DNA from: Timonella corticicola
GTDB taxonomy: Bacteria > Actinomycetota > Actinomycetes > Actinomycetales > Cellulomonadaceae
NCBI RefSeq assembly: GCF_042683685.1
Contig: NZ_JBHUOP010000001.1
Coordinates: 434,001-498,000 of the forward strand
Direction: 5' to 3'
DNA: 64,000 bases
The notes beneath the pieces are model-generated. The model worked only from the letters and a program-made list of their open reading frames with translations, did no database searches and was not told the origin of the DNA. The translations under genes and the position numbers were made by a program. Within the stretch, counting starts at the first letter, position 1, and every line of letters starts with the position of its first letter. This document shows, piece after piece, positions 43,228 to 51,680 of the stretch.

Positions 43228-43263
43228 AGTTAAGGATGGGAATCTAGGGACTTTTGTCGCATG

Positions 43264-43281
43264 AATCTTGATGTCAAGATT
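43264..43281. promoter_or_regulatory. Palindromic operator upstream of the pfl operon
   Basis: AATCTTGATGTCAAGATT; the 16-bp core ATCTTGATGTCAAGAT matches the acnA site in 15 of 16 positions. It lies about 360 bases before pflB. A common regulator for aconitase and pyruvate formate-lyase is suggested. Confidence 0.65.
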
Positions 43282-43491
43282 CTGGACTTCAAGGCATCCT
43301 GCGACACGAGGGATGTGTTTTCACCCGGAATTCCAGAACCAATTTTTCATGCTGAACAAATTCCCAAAAATGTCATGAAGGTTTATTGGGTTCAAAGGGA
43401 AAAGTAAGTTCAACTTGGACTGCTATCTGCGCTAACAGAAGTTCATGTTGCGCGAGCGGCGGCTGGTGCTGTCCGACTCGTCGACAATAAA

Positions 43492-43509
43492 ACCTGCTTT
43501 AAAGCAGGT
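43492..43509. promoter_or_regulatory. Perfect palindrome in the pfl upstream region
   Basis: ACCTGCTTTAAAGCAGGT, 18 bp, perfect. On the minus strand it is followed by TTTATT, so it could be a terminator for the hipBA side, or an operator for pflB. Not resolvable here. Confidence 0.4.
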
Positions 43510-43638
43510 AAAAACTAAAGATGTGACCCAGTAGACGCTCCAAAATCCCCCTTCGGGACCGAGGTCCCAACTCATCCCATCATTTCTTTTCTAGGCTTGA
43601 ACCAAGATCGAAACAGATCAGAAAAAGAGGAAATGGCG

Positions 43639-45723
43639 ATGACTACCACCGAGAACGCCACCACCCAACAATGGCGTGGTTTTGAAACCGGCCCATGGAC
43701 CGAGGCCGTCGACGTGCGCGACTTCATCCAGCGCAACTACACCCCTTACGAAGGGGACGCGAGCTTCCTGGCGGGCCCGACCGAAAAGACGTTGCGGGTC
43801 TGGGACACCCTCGAGAAGGAGTACCTGTCGGTAGAGCGCAAGCAGCGCGTCTACGACGTGGACACCAAGATCCCAGCCGACATCGACGCATTCCCAGCCG
43901 GATACATTAGCGGGGACGACGATGTCTGCGTTGGCCTCCAAACCGACGTTCCGCTCAAGCGCGCAATGATGCCGAATGGCGGATGGCGCATGGTGGAGAC
44001 CGCAATCAAGGAAGCCGGCAAGGAGCCAGACCCCGAGGTCAAGCGGATCTTCACCCAGTACCGCAAGACCCACAACGACGCGGTCTTCGACATCTACACC
44101 CCACGTATCCGTGCGGCACGTTCGAGCCACATCATCACCGGCCTGCCGGACGCTTACGGTCGCGGCCGCATCATCGGTGACTACCGTCGCGTGGCGCTCT
44201 ACGGACTGGACTTCCTCATCGCCGAGAAGATGAAGGACAAGGACTCGGTTGCTGACCAGCCATTCACCGAGCACTGGGCACGTTTCCGTGAGGAGCACTC
44301 GGAACAGATCAAGTCGCTCAAGAAGCTCAAGCGCCTCGGTGAGTTCTACGGATTCGACCTGTCCCGCCCCGCCGGTAACTTCAAGGAAGCCGTACAGTGG
44401 ACCTACTTCGGTTACCTTGCATCGGTGAAGTCGCAGGACGGCGCGGCAATGTCGATTGGCCGGTTGTCCTCGTTCTTCGACATCTACTCGGAGCGTGACT
44501 TCGCGGAAGGCACCCTCACTGAGACAGAGGCGCAGGAGATCATCGACCACCTCGTGATCAAACTGCGTATCGTTCGCTTCCTGCGCACCATCGACTACGA
44601 CCAGATCTTCTCCGGTGACCCATACTGGGCAACCTGGTCCGACGCTGGAATCGGTGAAGACGGCCGCACCCTAGTCACCAAGACCTCGCACCGACTCCTG
44701 CAGACGTTGCGCAATCTTGGTCCAGCACCCGAGCCAAACATCACGATCTTCTGGGATGAGAACCTGCCACAGGGATACAAGGACTTGTGCGCGGCAATCT
44801 CGATCGAAACCTCCTCGATCCAGTACGAGTCCGATGAACAGATCCGTGACCACTGGGGTGACGACGCGGCAATCGCCTGCTGCGTGTCCCCAATGAAGGT
44901 GGGCAAGCAGATGCAGTTCTTCGGAGCTCGCGTCAACTCCGCCAAGGCTCTGCTGTACGCGCTCAACGGTGGCCGCGACGAAATGTCCGGCAAGCAGATC
45001 GTGAACGGCTACGCACCCGTTGAGGGCGACGGCCCACTGGACTTCGACGAGGTCTGGGAAAAGTACGAGAACATGCTCGACTGGGTGGTGGGAACCTATG
45101 TTGAAGCGCTCAACATCATCCACTACGCACACGACAAGTACGCCTACGAGTCGGTCGAGATGGCGCTGCACGACCCAGAGATCGTTCGCACGATGGGTTG
45201 TGGAATCGCCGGTCTGTCGATCGTGGCTGACTCGCTCTCCGCGATCAAGTACGCGAAGGTCACCCCGGTACGCGACGAGACCGGACTGATCGTCGACTAC
45301 ATCACCGAAGGCGAGTTCCCGCTCTACGGAAACGACGACGACAGCGTTGACGAGATCGCAGCAACCGTTGTCCACACCGTGATGGAGAAGATCAAGGCCA
45401 TCCCGATGTACCGCGACGCAGTGCCAACCCAGTCGGTTCTGACCATCACCTCCAACGTGGTCTACGGCAAGGCAACCGGATCGTTCCCATGCGGACACCA
45501 GGCCGGAACCCCATTCGCTCCGGGTGCAAACCCTGAGAATGGCCGCGACACGCACGGCATGGTCGCATCAATGCTGTCGGTAGCAAAGCTGCCATACGAC
45601 TCCGCACTGGACGGTATCTCGCTGACCAACACCATCACCCCTTCGGGTATGGGACGCACAAAGGATGAGCAGGTCACCAACCTGGTTGGTGTTCTGGACT
45701 CCGGATTCGGCTTCCGCGGCTGA
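43639..45723 (+). CDS. pflB: Pyruvate formate-lyase catalytic part, lacking the glycyl-radical domain
   Basis: 694 residues from ATG 43639 (GAGG eight bases upstream; ATG 43633 is too close). It converts pyruvate and CoA to acetyl-CoA and formate. The catalytic Cys pair Cys414-Cys415 is in AIACCVSPMKVGKQMQFF. The protein ends NLVGVLDSGFGFRG just where normal PflB (about 760 residues) would continue into the radical Gly domain, and has no RVSGYA motif. That domain is encoded separately at 45821. Frame and spacing exclude a simple frameshift: the next gene has its own ribosome site and ATG 97 bases later. Confidence 0.95.
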   Translation: MTTTENATTQQWRGFETGPWTEAVDVRDFIQRNYTPYEGDASFLAGPTEKTLRVWDTLEKEYLSVERKQRVYDVDTKIPADIDAFPAGYISGDDDVCVGLQTDVPLKRAMMPNGGWRMVETAIKEAGKEPDPEVKRIFTQYRKTHNDAVFDIYTPRIRAARSSHIITGLPDAYGRGRIIGDYRRVALYGLDFLIAEKMKDKDSVADQPFTEHWARFREEHSEQIKSLKKLKRLGEFYGFDLSRPAGNFKEAVQWTYFGYLASVKSQDGAAMSIGRLSSFFDIYSERDFAEGTLTETEAQEIIDHLVIKLRIVRFLRTIDYDQIFSGDPYWATWSDAGIGEDGRTLVTKTSHRLLQTLRNLGPAPEPNITIFWDENLPQGYKDLCAAISIETSSIQYESDEQIRDHWGDDAAIACCVSPMKVGKQMQFFGARVNSAKALLYALNGGRDEMSGKQIVNGYAPVEGDGPLDFDEVWEKYENMLDWVVGTYVEALNIIHYAHDKYAYESVEMALHDPEIVRTMGCGIAGLSIVADSLSAIKYAKVTPVRDETGLIVDYITEGEFPLYGNDDDSVDEIAATVVHTVMEKIKAIPMYRDAVPTQSVLTITSNVVYGKATGSFPCGHQAGTPFAPGANPENGRDTHGMVASMLSVAKLPYDSALDGISLTNTITPSGMGRTKDEQVTNLVGVLDSGFGFRG

Positions 45724-45744
45724 GTCACGGTAACGCAGCGTGAA

Positions 45745-45778
45745 CCTGCGGGGCTTTTGAGTCTTGAGGCCCCGCAGG
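45745..45778 (+). promoter_or_regulatory. Intercistronic stem-loop between the two pfl parts
   Basis: CCTGCGGGGC (45745-45754) pairs with GCCCCGCAGG (45769-45778). No T-run follows, so it may stabilise or process the mRNA and set the ratio of catalytic part to radical part rather than terminate. Confidence 0.5.
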
Positions 45779-45820
45779 ACACACAACACAGGTTTTTAGA
45801 CAACGATCGAAGGAAGAACA

Positions 45821-46072
45821 ATGAGCGCACAGACCTTTGAAGAGCGTCGCCAGGCAATGCTGGCCTCGAAGGAGAGCCAGGGTGGAGAGAAGGGTCTCTT
45901 CCACGCCAACGTCAACGTTCTCAACAAGGACACCCTTGTAGATGCCATGGAGAACCCAGAGAACTACCCAAACCTGACGGTTCGTGTTTCCGGTTACGCC
46001 GTGAACTTCGTCCGTCTGACCCGCGAGCAGCAGCTTGACGTGCTGTCCCGCACCTTCCACGAGTCTGCCTGA
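45821..46072 (+). CDS. grcA: Stand-alone glycyl-radical domain of pyruvate formate-lyase (GrcA-like)
   Basis: 83 residues from ATG 45821 (GAAGGAAG site). The sequence VNVLNKDTLVDAMENPENYP and RVSGYAVNFVRLTREQQLDV corresponds to the C-terminal domain of PflB; the radical residue is Gly58. E. coli GrcA (127 residues) can replace an oxygen-damaged domain of a complete PflB. Here PflB itself lacks the domain, so this subunit should be essential for activity. Between pflB and pflA in the same direction. Confidence 0.93.
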   Translation: MSAQTFEERRQAMLASKESQGGEKGLFHANVNVLNKDTLVDAMENPENYPNLTVRVSGYAVNFVRLTREQQLDVLSRTFHESA

Positions 46073-46211
46073 CTCGGCTACGATGTCGGGCCGTCGGCGT
46101 TGCGCCTGGTAGTCGTGCTGCCGACGACCCTGCATCAACATTTTGCCGCATCACCCACAGAGCAATGGGTCACGCGACAGCGGTGGATACACCAGAGGGG
46201 ATAAAGGAATC

Positions 46212-47120
46212 ATGAGCAACACGATTGAACTAGGGATGCCGGTGCTGACGTGCCGCGCGGCCAACGAAGACGATGTAGTCGGAGACACCGGGTTCGAGGC
46301 TCCTGAGAATCGCACGAAGGGTGCTGGTCTTTCGGGTGTCGTTGAGGCTGATGTGACCCACTCCGAGCGTATTGAGCAGATGCGCCAGGGCACACTCGGT
46401 TCCGTCCACTCGTGGGAACTTGTGACGGCGGTGGATGGTCCTGGAACCCGAATGACGGTGTTCTTGGCCGGATGTCCGCTGCGGTGCCTGTACTGCCACA
46501 ACCCCGACACCATGAAGATGAAGGACGGCGAACCCGTCACCTCGGACGAGATCTTAAAGAAGATCAGGCGGTACCGCACGGTCTTCAAGGCCTCGGGAGG
46601 CGGTCTCACTCTTTCGGGTGGTGAGGTGCTCATGCAACCGAAGTTCGCTGCGCGTATCCTGCACGGTGCCAAGGAGATGGGTATTCACACCTGCATCGAC
46701 ACCTCCGGTTTCTTGGGTGCTTCGTGCACCGATGAGATGCTCGATGACATCGACATGGTTCTGCTTGATGTGAAGTCGGGTGATGAGCAGACCTACAAGA
46801 AGGTCACGGGCCGAGTTCTGCAACCCACGATCGATTTCGGTGACCGGCTCGCGGCTAAGGGCAAAGAGATCTGGATCCGTTTCGTGGTCGTGCCAGGCCT
46901 GACGGACTCGGTTGAGAACGTGGCCAATGTGGCAAACATCGTTGCTCGCTGGAAGGGTGCCGTGGCCCGTGTCGAGGTGCTTCCGTTCCATCAGATGGGG
47001 CGTGACAAGTGGGCCAACTTGGGTATGAAGTACGAGCTCGACGATGTCCAGCCTCCGTCGAAGGAGGTCGTTGAGCGGGTGCGCGACCAGTTCCGTGAGA
47101 AGGGTCTCGACGTCTACTAG
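46212..47120 (+). CDS. pflA: Pyruvate formate-lyase activating enzyme
   Basis: 302 residues from ATG 46212 (AAAGGAA site). Radical SAM cluster motif CPLRCLYCHNPD at about 95-106, SAM-binding LTLSGGEVLMQP, and the C-terminal helical lid (VEVLPFHQMGRDKW). It would abstract hydrogen from Gly58 of the separate radical subunit. The N-terminal extension of about 60 residues compared with E. coli PflA (246 residues) is unusual. A terminator follows. Confidence 0.95.
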   Translation: MSNTIELGMPVLTCRAANEDDVVGDTGFEAPENRTKGAGLSGVVEADVTHSERIEQMRQGTLGSVHSWELVTAVDGPGTRMTVFLAGCPLRCLYCHNPDTMKMKDGEPVTSDEILKKIRRYRTVFKASGGGLTLSGGEVLMQPKFAARILHGAKEMGIHTCIDTSGFLGASCTDEMLDDIDMVLLDVKSGDEQTYKKVTGRVLQPTIDFGDRLAAKGKEIWIRFVVVPGLTDSVENVANVANIVARWKGAVARVEVLPFHQMGRDKWANLGMKYELDDVQPPSKEVVERVRDQFREKGLDVY

Positions 47121-47193
47121 TAGTTCTTAGATTTCCGACGATCCGGCAGGTGATCTGTCATCGCATTCCTCTGCGTGTCCGGGTTGGGAAAGG

Positions 47194-47232
47194 GCGTGGG
47201 ACCCACAACTAAGTTGTGGGTCCCACGCTTTT
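47194..47232 (+). terminator. Terminator of the pfl operon
   Basis: Perfect 16-bp stem (47194-47209, 47213-47228) with a 3-base loop, followed by TTTT. A strong intrinsic terminator after pflA. Confidence 0.9.
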
Positions 47233-47258
47233 GTACGTTCTTATCGGAAGTCCCCGAA

Positions 47259-47519
47259 CTAGTCGTTACGCGGCTGGTGCTGCTGGGGTGCCAGATCGTT
47301 GGGGTGTGAATGACCCCACACGAACCAGAGGATCGCGCCGATGAAGTTAGCCACGAGCACTATGAGGAACCAGAGTAATCGTGCGTTGGGCACGGTGATC
47401 GGGGCCTTTGCGATAGAGACCAGTGCTGCCACCATGAGGAGGAAACAGACTATTGGGATGATGAAGAGGAAGATTCCAAGGTCCCCAGCGAAGACGTCTT
47501 CAAGATTTACGTTGAGCAT
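47259..47519 (-). CDS. PLDc_N-domain small membrane protein
   Basis: 86 residues with two transmembrane helices (LGIFLFIIPIVCFLLMVAAL; RLLWFLIVLVANFIGAILWF) and a short cytoplasmic loop. The PLDc_N family pattern of 'W.L.V...N..GA.LWF..G' is clear. Function unknown; paralog of the next gene. Confidence 0.8.
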   Translation of the reverse strand: MLNVNLEDVFAGDLGIFLFIIPIVCFLLMVAALVSIAKAPITVPNARLLWFLIVLVANFIGAILWFVWGHSHPNDLAPQQHQPRND

Positions 47520-47545
47520 GACAGGTCACTTTCGCTACGTGCGGG

Positions 47546-47752
47546 TCAGGCGTTCTTGCGTCCCCAGACCAGCCACAGGACCGGGCCAATGAACGTTGCG
47601 AGGAGAACCACGAGGATCCAGAGGATCTTGTGGGTGTCGTTGCGGAAGTTGGTTTTGAGTACGTCTACGAGTGCCCAGATGAACAGTACGAGACCACCGA
47701 CGGCAATGGCGACCCAGATCAATCCAACTAATACGCCGGCTATATCAGCCAT
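47546..47752 (-). CDS. PLDc_N-domain small membrane protein, paralog
   Basis: 68 residues, two transmembrane helices (LIWVAIAVGGLVLFIWALVD; HKILWILVVLLATFIGPVLW) and the WGRKNA end. It shares the PLDc_N pattern with the downstream gene, and the pair suggests a local duplication. Upstream is the 33-bp hairpin. Confidence 0.8.
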   Translation of the reverse strand: MADIAGVLVGLIWVAIAVGGLVLFIWALVDVLKTNFRNDTHKILWILVVLLATFIGPVLWLVWGRKNA

Positions 47753-47824
47753 GTTTTACTCCTTCTTGTATGGTTTGTCCTCCCTGATCATAGGGGACGG
47801 TCAGATCTTGTGACTAGGCATTTT

Positions 47825-47895
47825 GCTCCCCACCTGAAAACTGACGAGACCACCCACAAAAAGTGGGTGGTCTCGTCAGTTTTCAGGTGGGGAGC
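47825..47895. terminator. Perfect 33-bp hairpin between PLDc_N and fadB
   Basis: 47825-47857 and 47863-47895 are exact inverted complements around AAAAA. It ends next to the fadB stop at 47900. Strong terminator on the minus strand and a possible recombination or cleavage structure. Confidence 0.7.
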
Positions 47896-47899
47896 GGGT

Positions 47900-50002
47900 T
47901 TAGGCGGGAACGTTGGCGACGCCCAAAGCATGGAACCGTTTGCCGAGAACCTTCTCGGAGTAGCCGGTCCGGTCGAGATACGGTGTGATGCCGCCCGCGG
48001 CGAAAGCCCAGCCCGCACCGAGAATCATGCACACATCGATTTGGGTTGCGGTTTCCACAACCTTTTCATCGAGCATCAGGCCGATTTCAGTGGTCAGAGC
48101 AGTCAGCACCTCATCAAGAACCTCGGCCTCGGTGAGTGCGACCTTTTGATCCTGCGGGGTCTGCGAACCAAAATACTTCGCGATCCCAGGGTCCACCTCA
48201 GCCGGGATGCCCTTAGCCGCAGGTGGCAGCGAAACCTTGACCGACTCGTCGACAATCTGCTGCAAACCAGGGGATTGCGGGAACCTGTCACCGAGATCCT
48301 CGCGCAGCGAGGTCAGCACGTGCAGACCCACCGCCGGACCAACCAGGTCGAACAGCGCGAACGGACCCATCGGGAGTCCGAGTGGGCGCAACGCGCGGTC
48401 GGCGACAACCGGGTCGGTACCCTTTTCGATGGCCTCGACCACCTTGCCCATGAGCAAAATGAGGAGACGGTTGACCACAAACCCAGGACGGTCTGCGGAC
48501 AGAACCGCGGTTTTACGCAGGTTCTTAGCAACCTTGAACGCCGTGGCAAGGGCCTCCGTGGATGTCTTCTCCGCGTGGATGACCTCGACGAGCGGCATCT
48601 GCGCGACAGGGTTGAAGAAGTGCAACCCGACCACGCGTTCTGGATGCTTGAGGTCGGCAGCCATATCCGTGATGGACAGCGCGGAGGTGTTCGTGGCGAG
48701 GACAGTCGATGGATCGATGACGGCCTCAACCTCCGCGAACACCTTCTTCTTGAGGCCAAGGATCTCAGTGACCGCCTCGATCACGAAGTCGCAGCCAGCG
48801 AAGTCATCCAGGTCCGTGGTGCCATGAATGCCACCGAGGATCTTCGCCGCAGCAGGCTGAGAGATCTTGCCCGCACTCACCAGTTTCTCAACTGTCGTGC
48901 GCACGTACTCCAAGCCCTTGTCCACACGCTCTTGGTCAAGATCGCGCATGATGACGGGAACGCCGAGGCGCTGGCTGAACAGCAGAGCCATCTGCGCGGC
49001 CATGAGTCCAGCACCGATGATTCCCACGCGAGTCACTGGCTGAGCCAACTTAGGGTCTGGAGCACCGGTCGGACGCTTGGCCGCGTTGACTGCGTGGAAT
49101 GTGTAGATCGATGCCCGGAACTCCTCGGACATGATGAGTTCTTCGAGTGCTTGGTCTTCCGCCGCAAACGCTTCGTCGCGGGTGACATCCGGTCCTAGTT
49201 CAAGCAACTCAAGGAGCTTGTACGGTGCTGGGCGCGAGCCGTGTACGAGGGCGTCAACCTGCCTGCGTGCCGCAGCAACAGTGGCCTGCCATTCGCTGGA
49301 CGATGGAAGTTCTGGCCGGGACACGGATACTTCACCTGCCAAAACCTGAGCGGCCCACACGATGGACTGCTCAAGGAAGTCAGCCGAATCAAGCAGTACG
49401 TCGGCTAGGCCAAGTTTTGCTATCTCAGCAGGCTTGAACGGCTTATTCGCTGCAGGGCGTGTCAGCATGACATCGATCGCTGCTTGCAAGCCTGCAAGCC
49501 GTGGCACCCAGTAGGCGCCGCCCCAGCCAGGAATCAAGCCGAGGGAAACCTCCGGCAGCGCAGCAGCGTTCGCATCCGAGGCGATGGTGCGGTACGTGCA
49601 GTTCAGAGCGATCTCGAAGCCACCGCCAATGGCGGCACCGTTGATGAAACCAAAGGTTGGCACCGACATGTCCGCGAGGAGCGCATAGGTGCGGTGTCCC
49701 GAAACTCCGAGCTCACGAGCCTGTTCGTTGTTCGAGACCGTGGTGACGGCCTTGAGGTCGGCCCCCGCCGCAAGGTAGTACGGCTTACCGGTCACAGCGG
49801 CGGCGACGATCTCACCACGATCTGCACGCTCAGAAACCTCCCGCAGCGCCGCCTCGATGTTCGCCATGGACTTCGGCCCAAGCGTTGTTGGCTTGGTGTG
49901 GTCGAAGCCGTTATCAATCGTGACCAGTGCGAGAATCTTGCCGTCGGGCAGGGTGACGTCGTTGACGTACGCCTGGGTCACTACTTCTTCAAAGGTGCTC
50001 AT
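47900..50002 (-). CDS. fadB: Enoyl-CoA hydratase / 3-hydroxyacyl-CoA dehydrogenase
   Basis: 700 residues from ATG 50002 (MSTFEEVVTQAY), overlapping the thiolase stop by four bases. The enoyl-CoA hydratase half (1-300) has GKPYYLAAGADLKAV and the oxyanion loop INGAAIGGGFEIAL. The dehydrogenase half starts at about 320 with VGIIGAGLMAAQMA and has VVGLHFFNPVAQMPLVEV. Two steps of fatty-acid beta-oxidation. Partner of the thiolase in the FadBA complex. Confidence 0.95.
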   Translation of the reverse strand: MSTFEEVVTQAYVNDVTLPDGKILALVTIDNGFDHTKPTTLGPKSMANIEAALREVSERADRGEIVAAAVTGKPYYLAAGADLKAVTTVSNNEQARELGVSGHRTYALLADMSVPTFGFINGAAIGGGFEIALNCTYRTIASDANAAALPEVSLGLIPGWGGAYWVPRLAGLQAAIDVMLTRPAANKPFKPAEIAKLGLADVLLDSADFLEQSIVWAAQVLAGEVSVSRPELPSSSEWQATVAAARRQVDALVHGSRPAPYKLLELLELGPDVTRDEAFAAEDQALEELIMSEEFRASIYTFHAVNAAKRPTGAPDPKLAQPVTRVGIIGAGLMAAQMALLFSQRLGVPVIMRDLDQERVDKGLEYVRTTVEKLVSAGKISQPAAAKILGGIHGTTDLDDFAGCDFVIEAVTEILGLKKKVFAEVEAVIDPSTVLATNTSALSITDMAADLKHPERVVGLHFFNPVAQMPLVEVIHAEKTSTEALATAFKVAKNLRKTAVLSADRPGFVVNRLLILLMGKVVEAIEKGTDPVVADRALRPLGLPMGPFALFDLVGPAVGLHVLTSLREDLGDRFPQSPGLQQIVDESVKVSLPPAAKGIPAEVDPGIAKYFGSQTPQDQKVALTEAEVLDEVLTALTTEIGLMLDEKVVETATQIDVCMILGAGWAFAAGGITPYLDRTGYSEKVLGKRFHALGVANVPA

Positions 50003-51249
50003 GCGTCTGCTCCAACTGGGTGCGATGGGGATGGTGCGAAATCGGGGTGGTGTGGGTTCTCCCAGATCACGGTGCCGCCCATACCCAAGCCGATGCACAT
50101 CGTGGTCATGCCGTAACGGACCTGCGGGTTGGCAGCGAACTGGCGGGCGAGTTGGATCATGAGGCGAACACCGGAGGACGCGAGTGGGTGTCCCATCGCG
50201 ATGGCGCCACCGTACTGATTGACACGAGGATCGTCATCGGCGATTCCGAAGAAGTCGAGGAAGGACAGCACCTGCACGGCAAACGCTTCGTTGATTTCAA
50301 ACAGGCCGATATCGTCGATGCTGAGGCCTGCTCGTTCGAGAGCCTTTTGCGTGGAGGGGACGGGACCGTATCCCATGATCTCGGGCTCGACGCCCGCATA
50401 AGCGAACGAGACCAAGCGCATCCCAATGGGTAGTCCAAGTTCCCGAGCGGTGTCTTCGCCCGCGATGAGGGACATGGTCGCGCCATCGGTGAGCGGGGAG
50501 GCGTTACCAGCGGTGACGCGGCCACCTGGGCGGAACGGAGTCTTGAGGTTGGCGATGCCCTCCACCGTGGTGCCCGGACGGGCGAGTTCATCGGTGGTTG
50601 CCAGGCCCCATCCAGATTCAGGGTTCCGGGTGGCAACCGGAACAAGGTCTGGTGAAATATTGCCATCCGCGAGGGCCTGCGCGTACTTGTTCTGTGAAGC
50701 CACTGCGTAGGCGTCTGCTCGCTCTTTGGTCAGGTGAGGAAGACGGTCGTGTAGGTTTTCTGCGGTGACTCCCATGTTGAGTGCGTCAGGAGCCACGATC
50801 TTCTCGGACAGGAAACGAGGGTTGGGGTCAGCGTCGAATCCCATCGGGTGACCACCCATGTGTTCGACGCCTCCAGCGGCGACGATGTCCTGCTGGCCGA
50901 TGCCGATGGATCCCGCAGCCGTGGTGACTGCTGTCATCGCTCCGGCGCACATGCGGTCTATCGCAAAACCGGGAACGGACTGGGGAAGTCCAGCCAGAAG
51001 TGCCACAGTACGGCCAAGCGTCAGACCCTGATCGCCCTGCTGGGTGGTGGCGGCGATTGCAACGTCGTCGATTCGTTCTGGTGGAAGCTCGGGGTAGCGG
51101 CGCAGAAGTTCGCGCAGCGTTTTGACTGCGAGGTCATCTGCTCTGGTGTGGGCGTAGTAGCCATCTGGTTTGGCTTTACCAAAGGGGGTGCGTACCCCAT
51201 CGACAAACACTACGTTCCGGGTTGAGTAGTGCGACGAGCGTGTGGTCAT
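49999..51249 (-). CDS. fadA: Acetyl-CoA acyltransferase (thiolase)
   Basis: 416 residues. Nucleophile Cys in DRMCAGAMTAVTTAAGSIG, His in GHPLASSG and the second Cys in TMCIGLGMGG are the thiolase set. It cleaves 3-ketoacyl-CoA to give acetyl-CoA. First gene of a two-gene operon with fadB. Confidence 0.95.
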   Translation of the reverse strand: MTTRSSHYSTRNVVFVDGVRTPFGKAKPDGYYAHTRADDLAVKTLRELLRRYPELPPERIDDVAIAATTQQGDQGLTLGRTVALLAGLPQSVPGFAIDRMCAGAMTAVTTAAGSIGIGQQDIVAAGGVEHMGGHPMGFDADPNPRFLSEKIVAPDALNMGVTAENLHDRLPHLTKERADAYAVASQNKYAQALADGNISPDLVPVATRNPESGWGLATTDELARPGTTVEGIANLKTPFRPGGRVTAGNASPLTDGATMSLIAGEDTARELGLPIGMRLVSFAYAGVEPEIMGYGPVPSTQKALERAGLSIDDIGLFEINEAFAVQVLSFLDFFGIADDDPRVNQYGGAIAMGHPLASSGVRLMIQLARQFAANPQVRYGMTTMCIGLGMGGTVIWENPHHPDFAPSPSHPVGADA

Positions 51250-51455
51250 GAACTGCTCCTTGAATTGAGGACAGCGTCGTCCTCATGATCTGCGGGTGAT
51301 CAACGTCATACAAGTTACATGATACTGGCGGTTCTAGTAAATCGCGCACTGTGGGAAGTTCTGTTTTGGTTTCAGTTCGTGCGCGTGGCACTGGCGCAAA
51401 GTGTCAACAAACCTTTACATTGGTAGGGTTCGTTTTCGCTGGATCTGGAGGTCGT

Positions 51456-51677
51456 ATGGCTGACGCGCTCGCAGGGGTCGTGCAAGTGCGCGAAACCCGT
51501 AAGTCGCGCGGCCTTACCCAGGCGGAACTCGCCAAGGCGGTGGGCGTGTCGCGTCAGACGATTATCTCGATTGAGCGAGGCGACTACGCACCGAGCGTCT
51601 ATCTCGCATTGCGCATCGCCCGCGAACTGGAGGATACCGTGGAGCATCTTTTCCCGCTGAAGCAGGGGGACGGCTAA
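51456..51677 (+). CDS. Small XRE transcriptional regulator
   Basis: 73 residues from ATG 51456 (TGGAGGTCGT upstream). RKSRGLTQAELAKAVGVSRQ plus TIISIERGDYAPSVYLALRI is a compact XRE domain of the YozG/YdaS type. It is followed three bases later by a membrane protein, a common two-gene unit in Gram-positives. Confidence 0.85.
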   Translation: MADALAGVVQVRETRKSRGLTQAELAKAVGVSRQTIISIERGDYAPSVYLALRIARELEDTVEHLFPLKQGDG

Positions 51678-51680
51678 ATC

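Larger units (their letters stand above)
42755..43638. other. Long region with hipBA remnants and the pfl promoter
   Basis: 884 bases without a full-length gene. The left half holds minus-strand hipA/hipB remains (42879-43227). The right half (43228-43638) is the pfl upstream region with one operator palindrome (43264-43281) and two further perfect palindromes (43492-43509, 43555-43568). Nothing else protein-like was seen. Confidence 0.6.

Noticed and set aside
43618..44550. 310-codon minus-strand frame in pflB
   Set aside because: Antisense shadow of a certain gene, with no ribosome site or motif.
47810..49198. 462-codon plus-strand frame opposite fadB
   Set aside because: Shadow of FadB and passes through the 33-bp hairpin.
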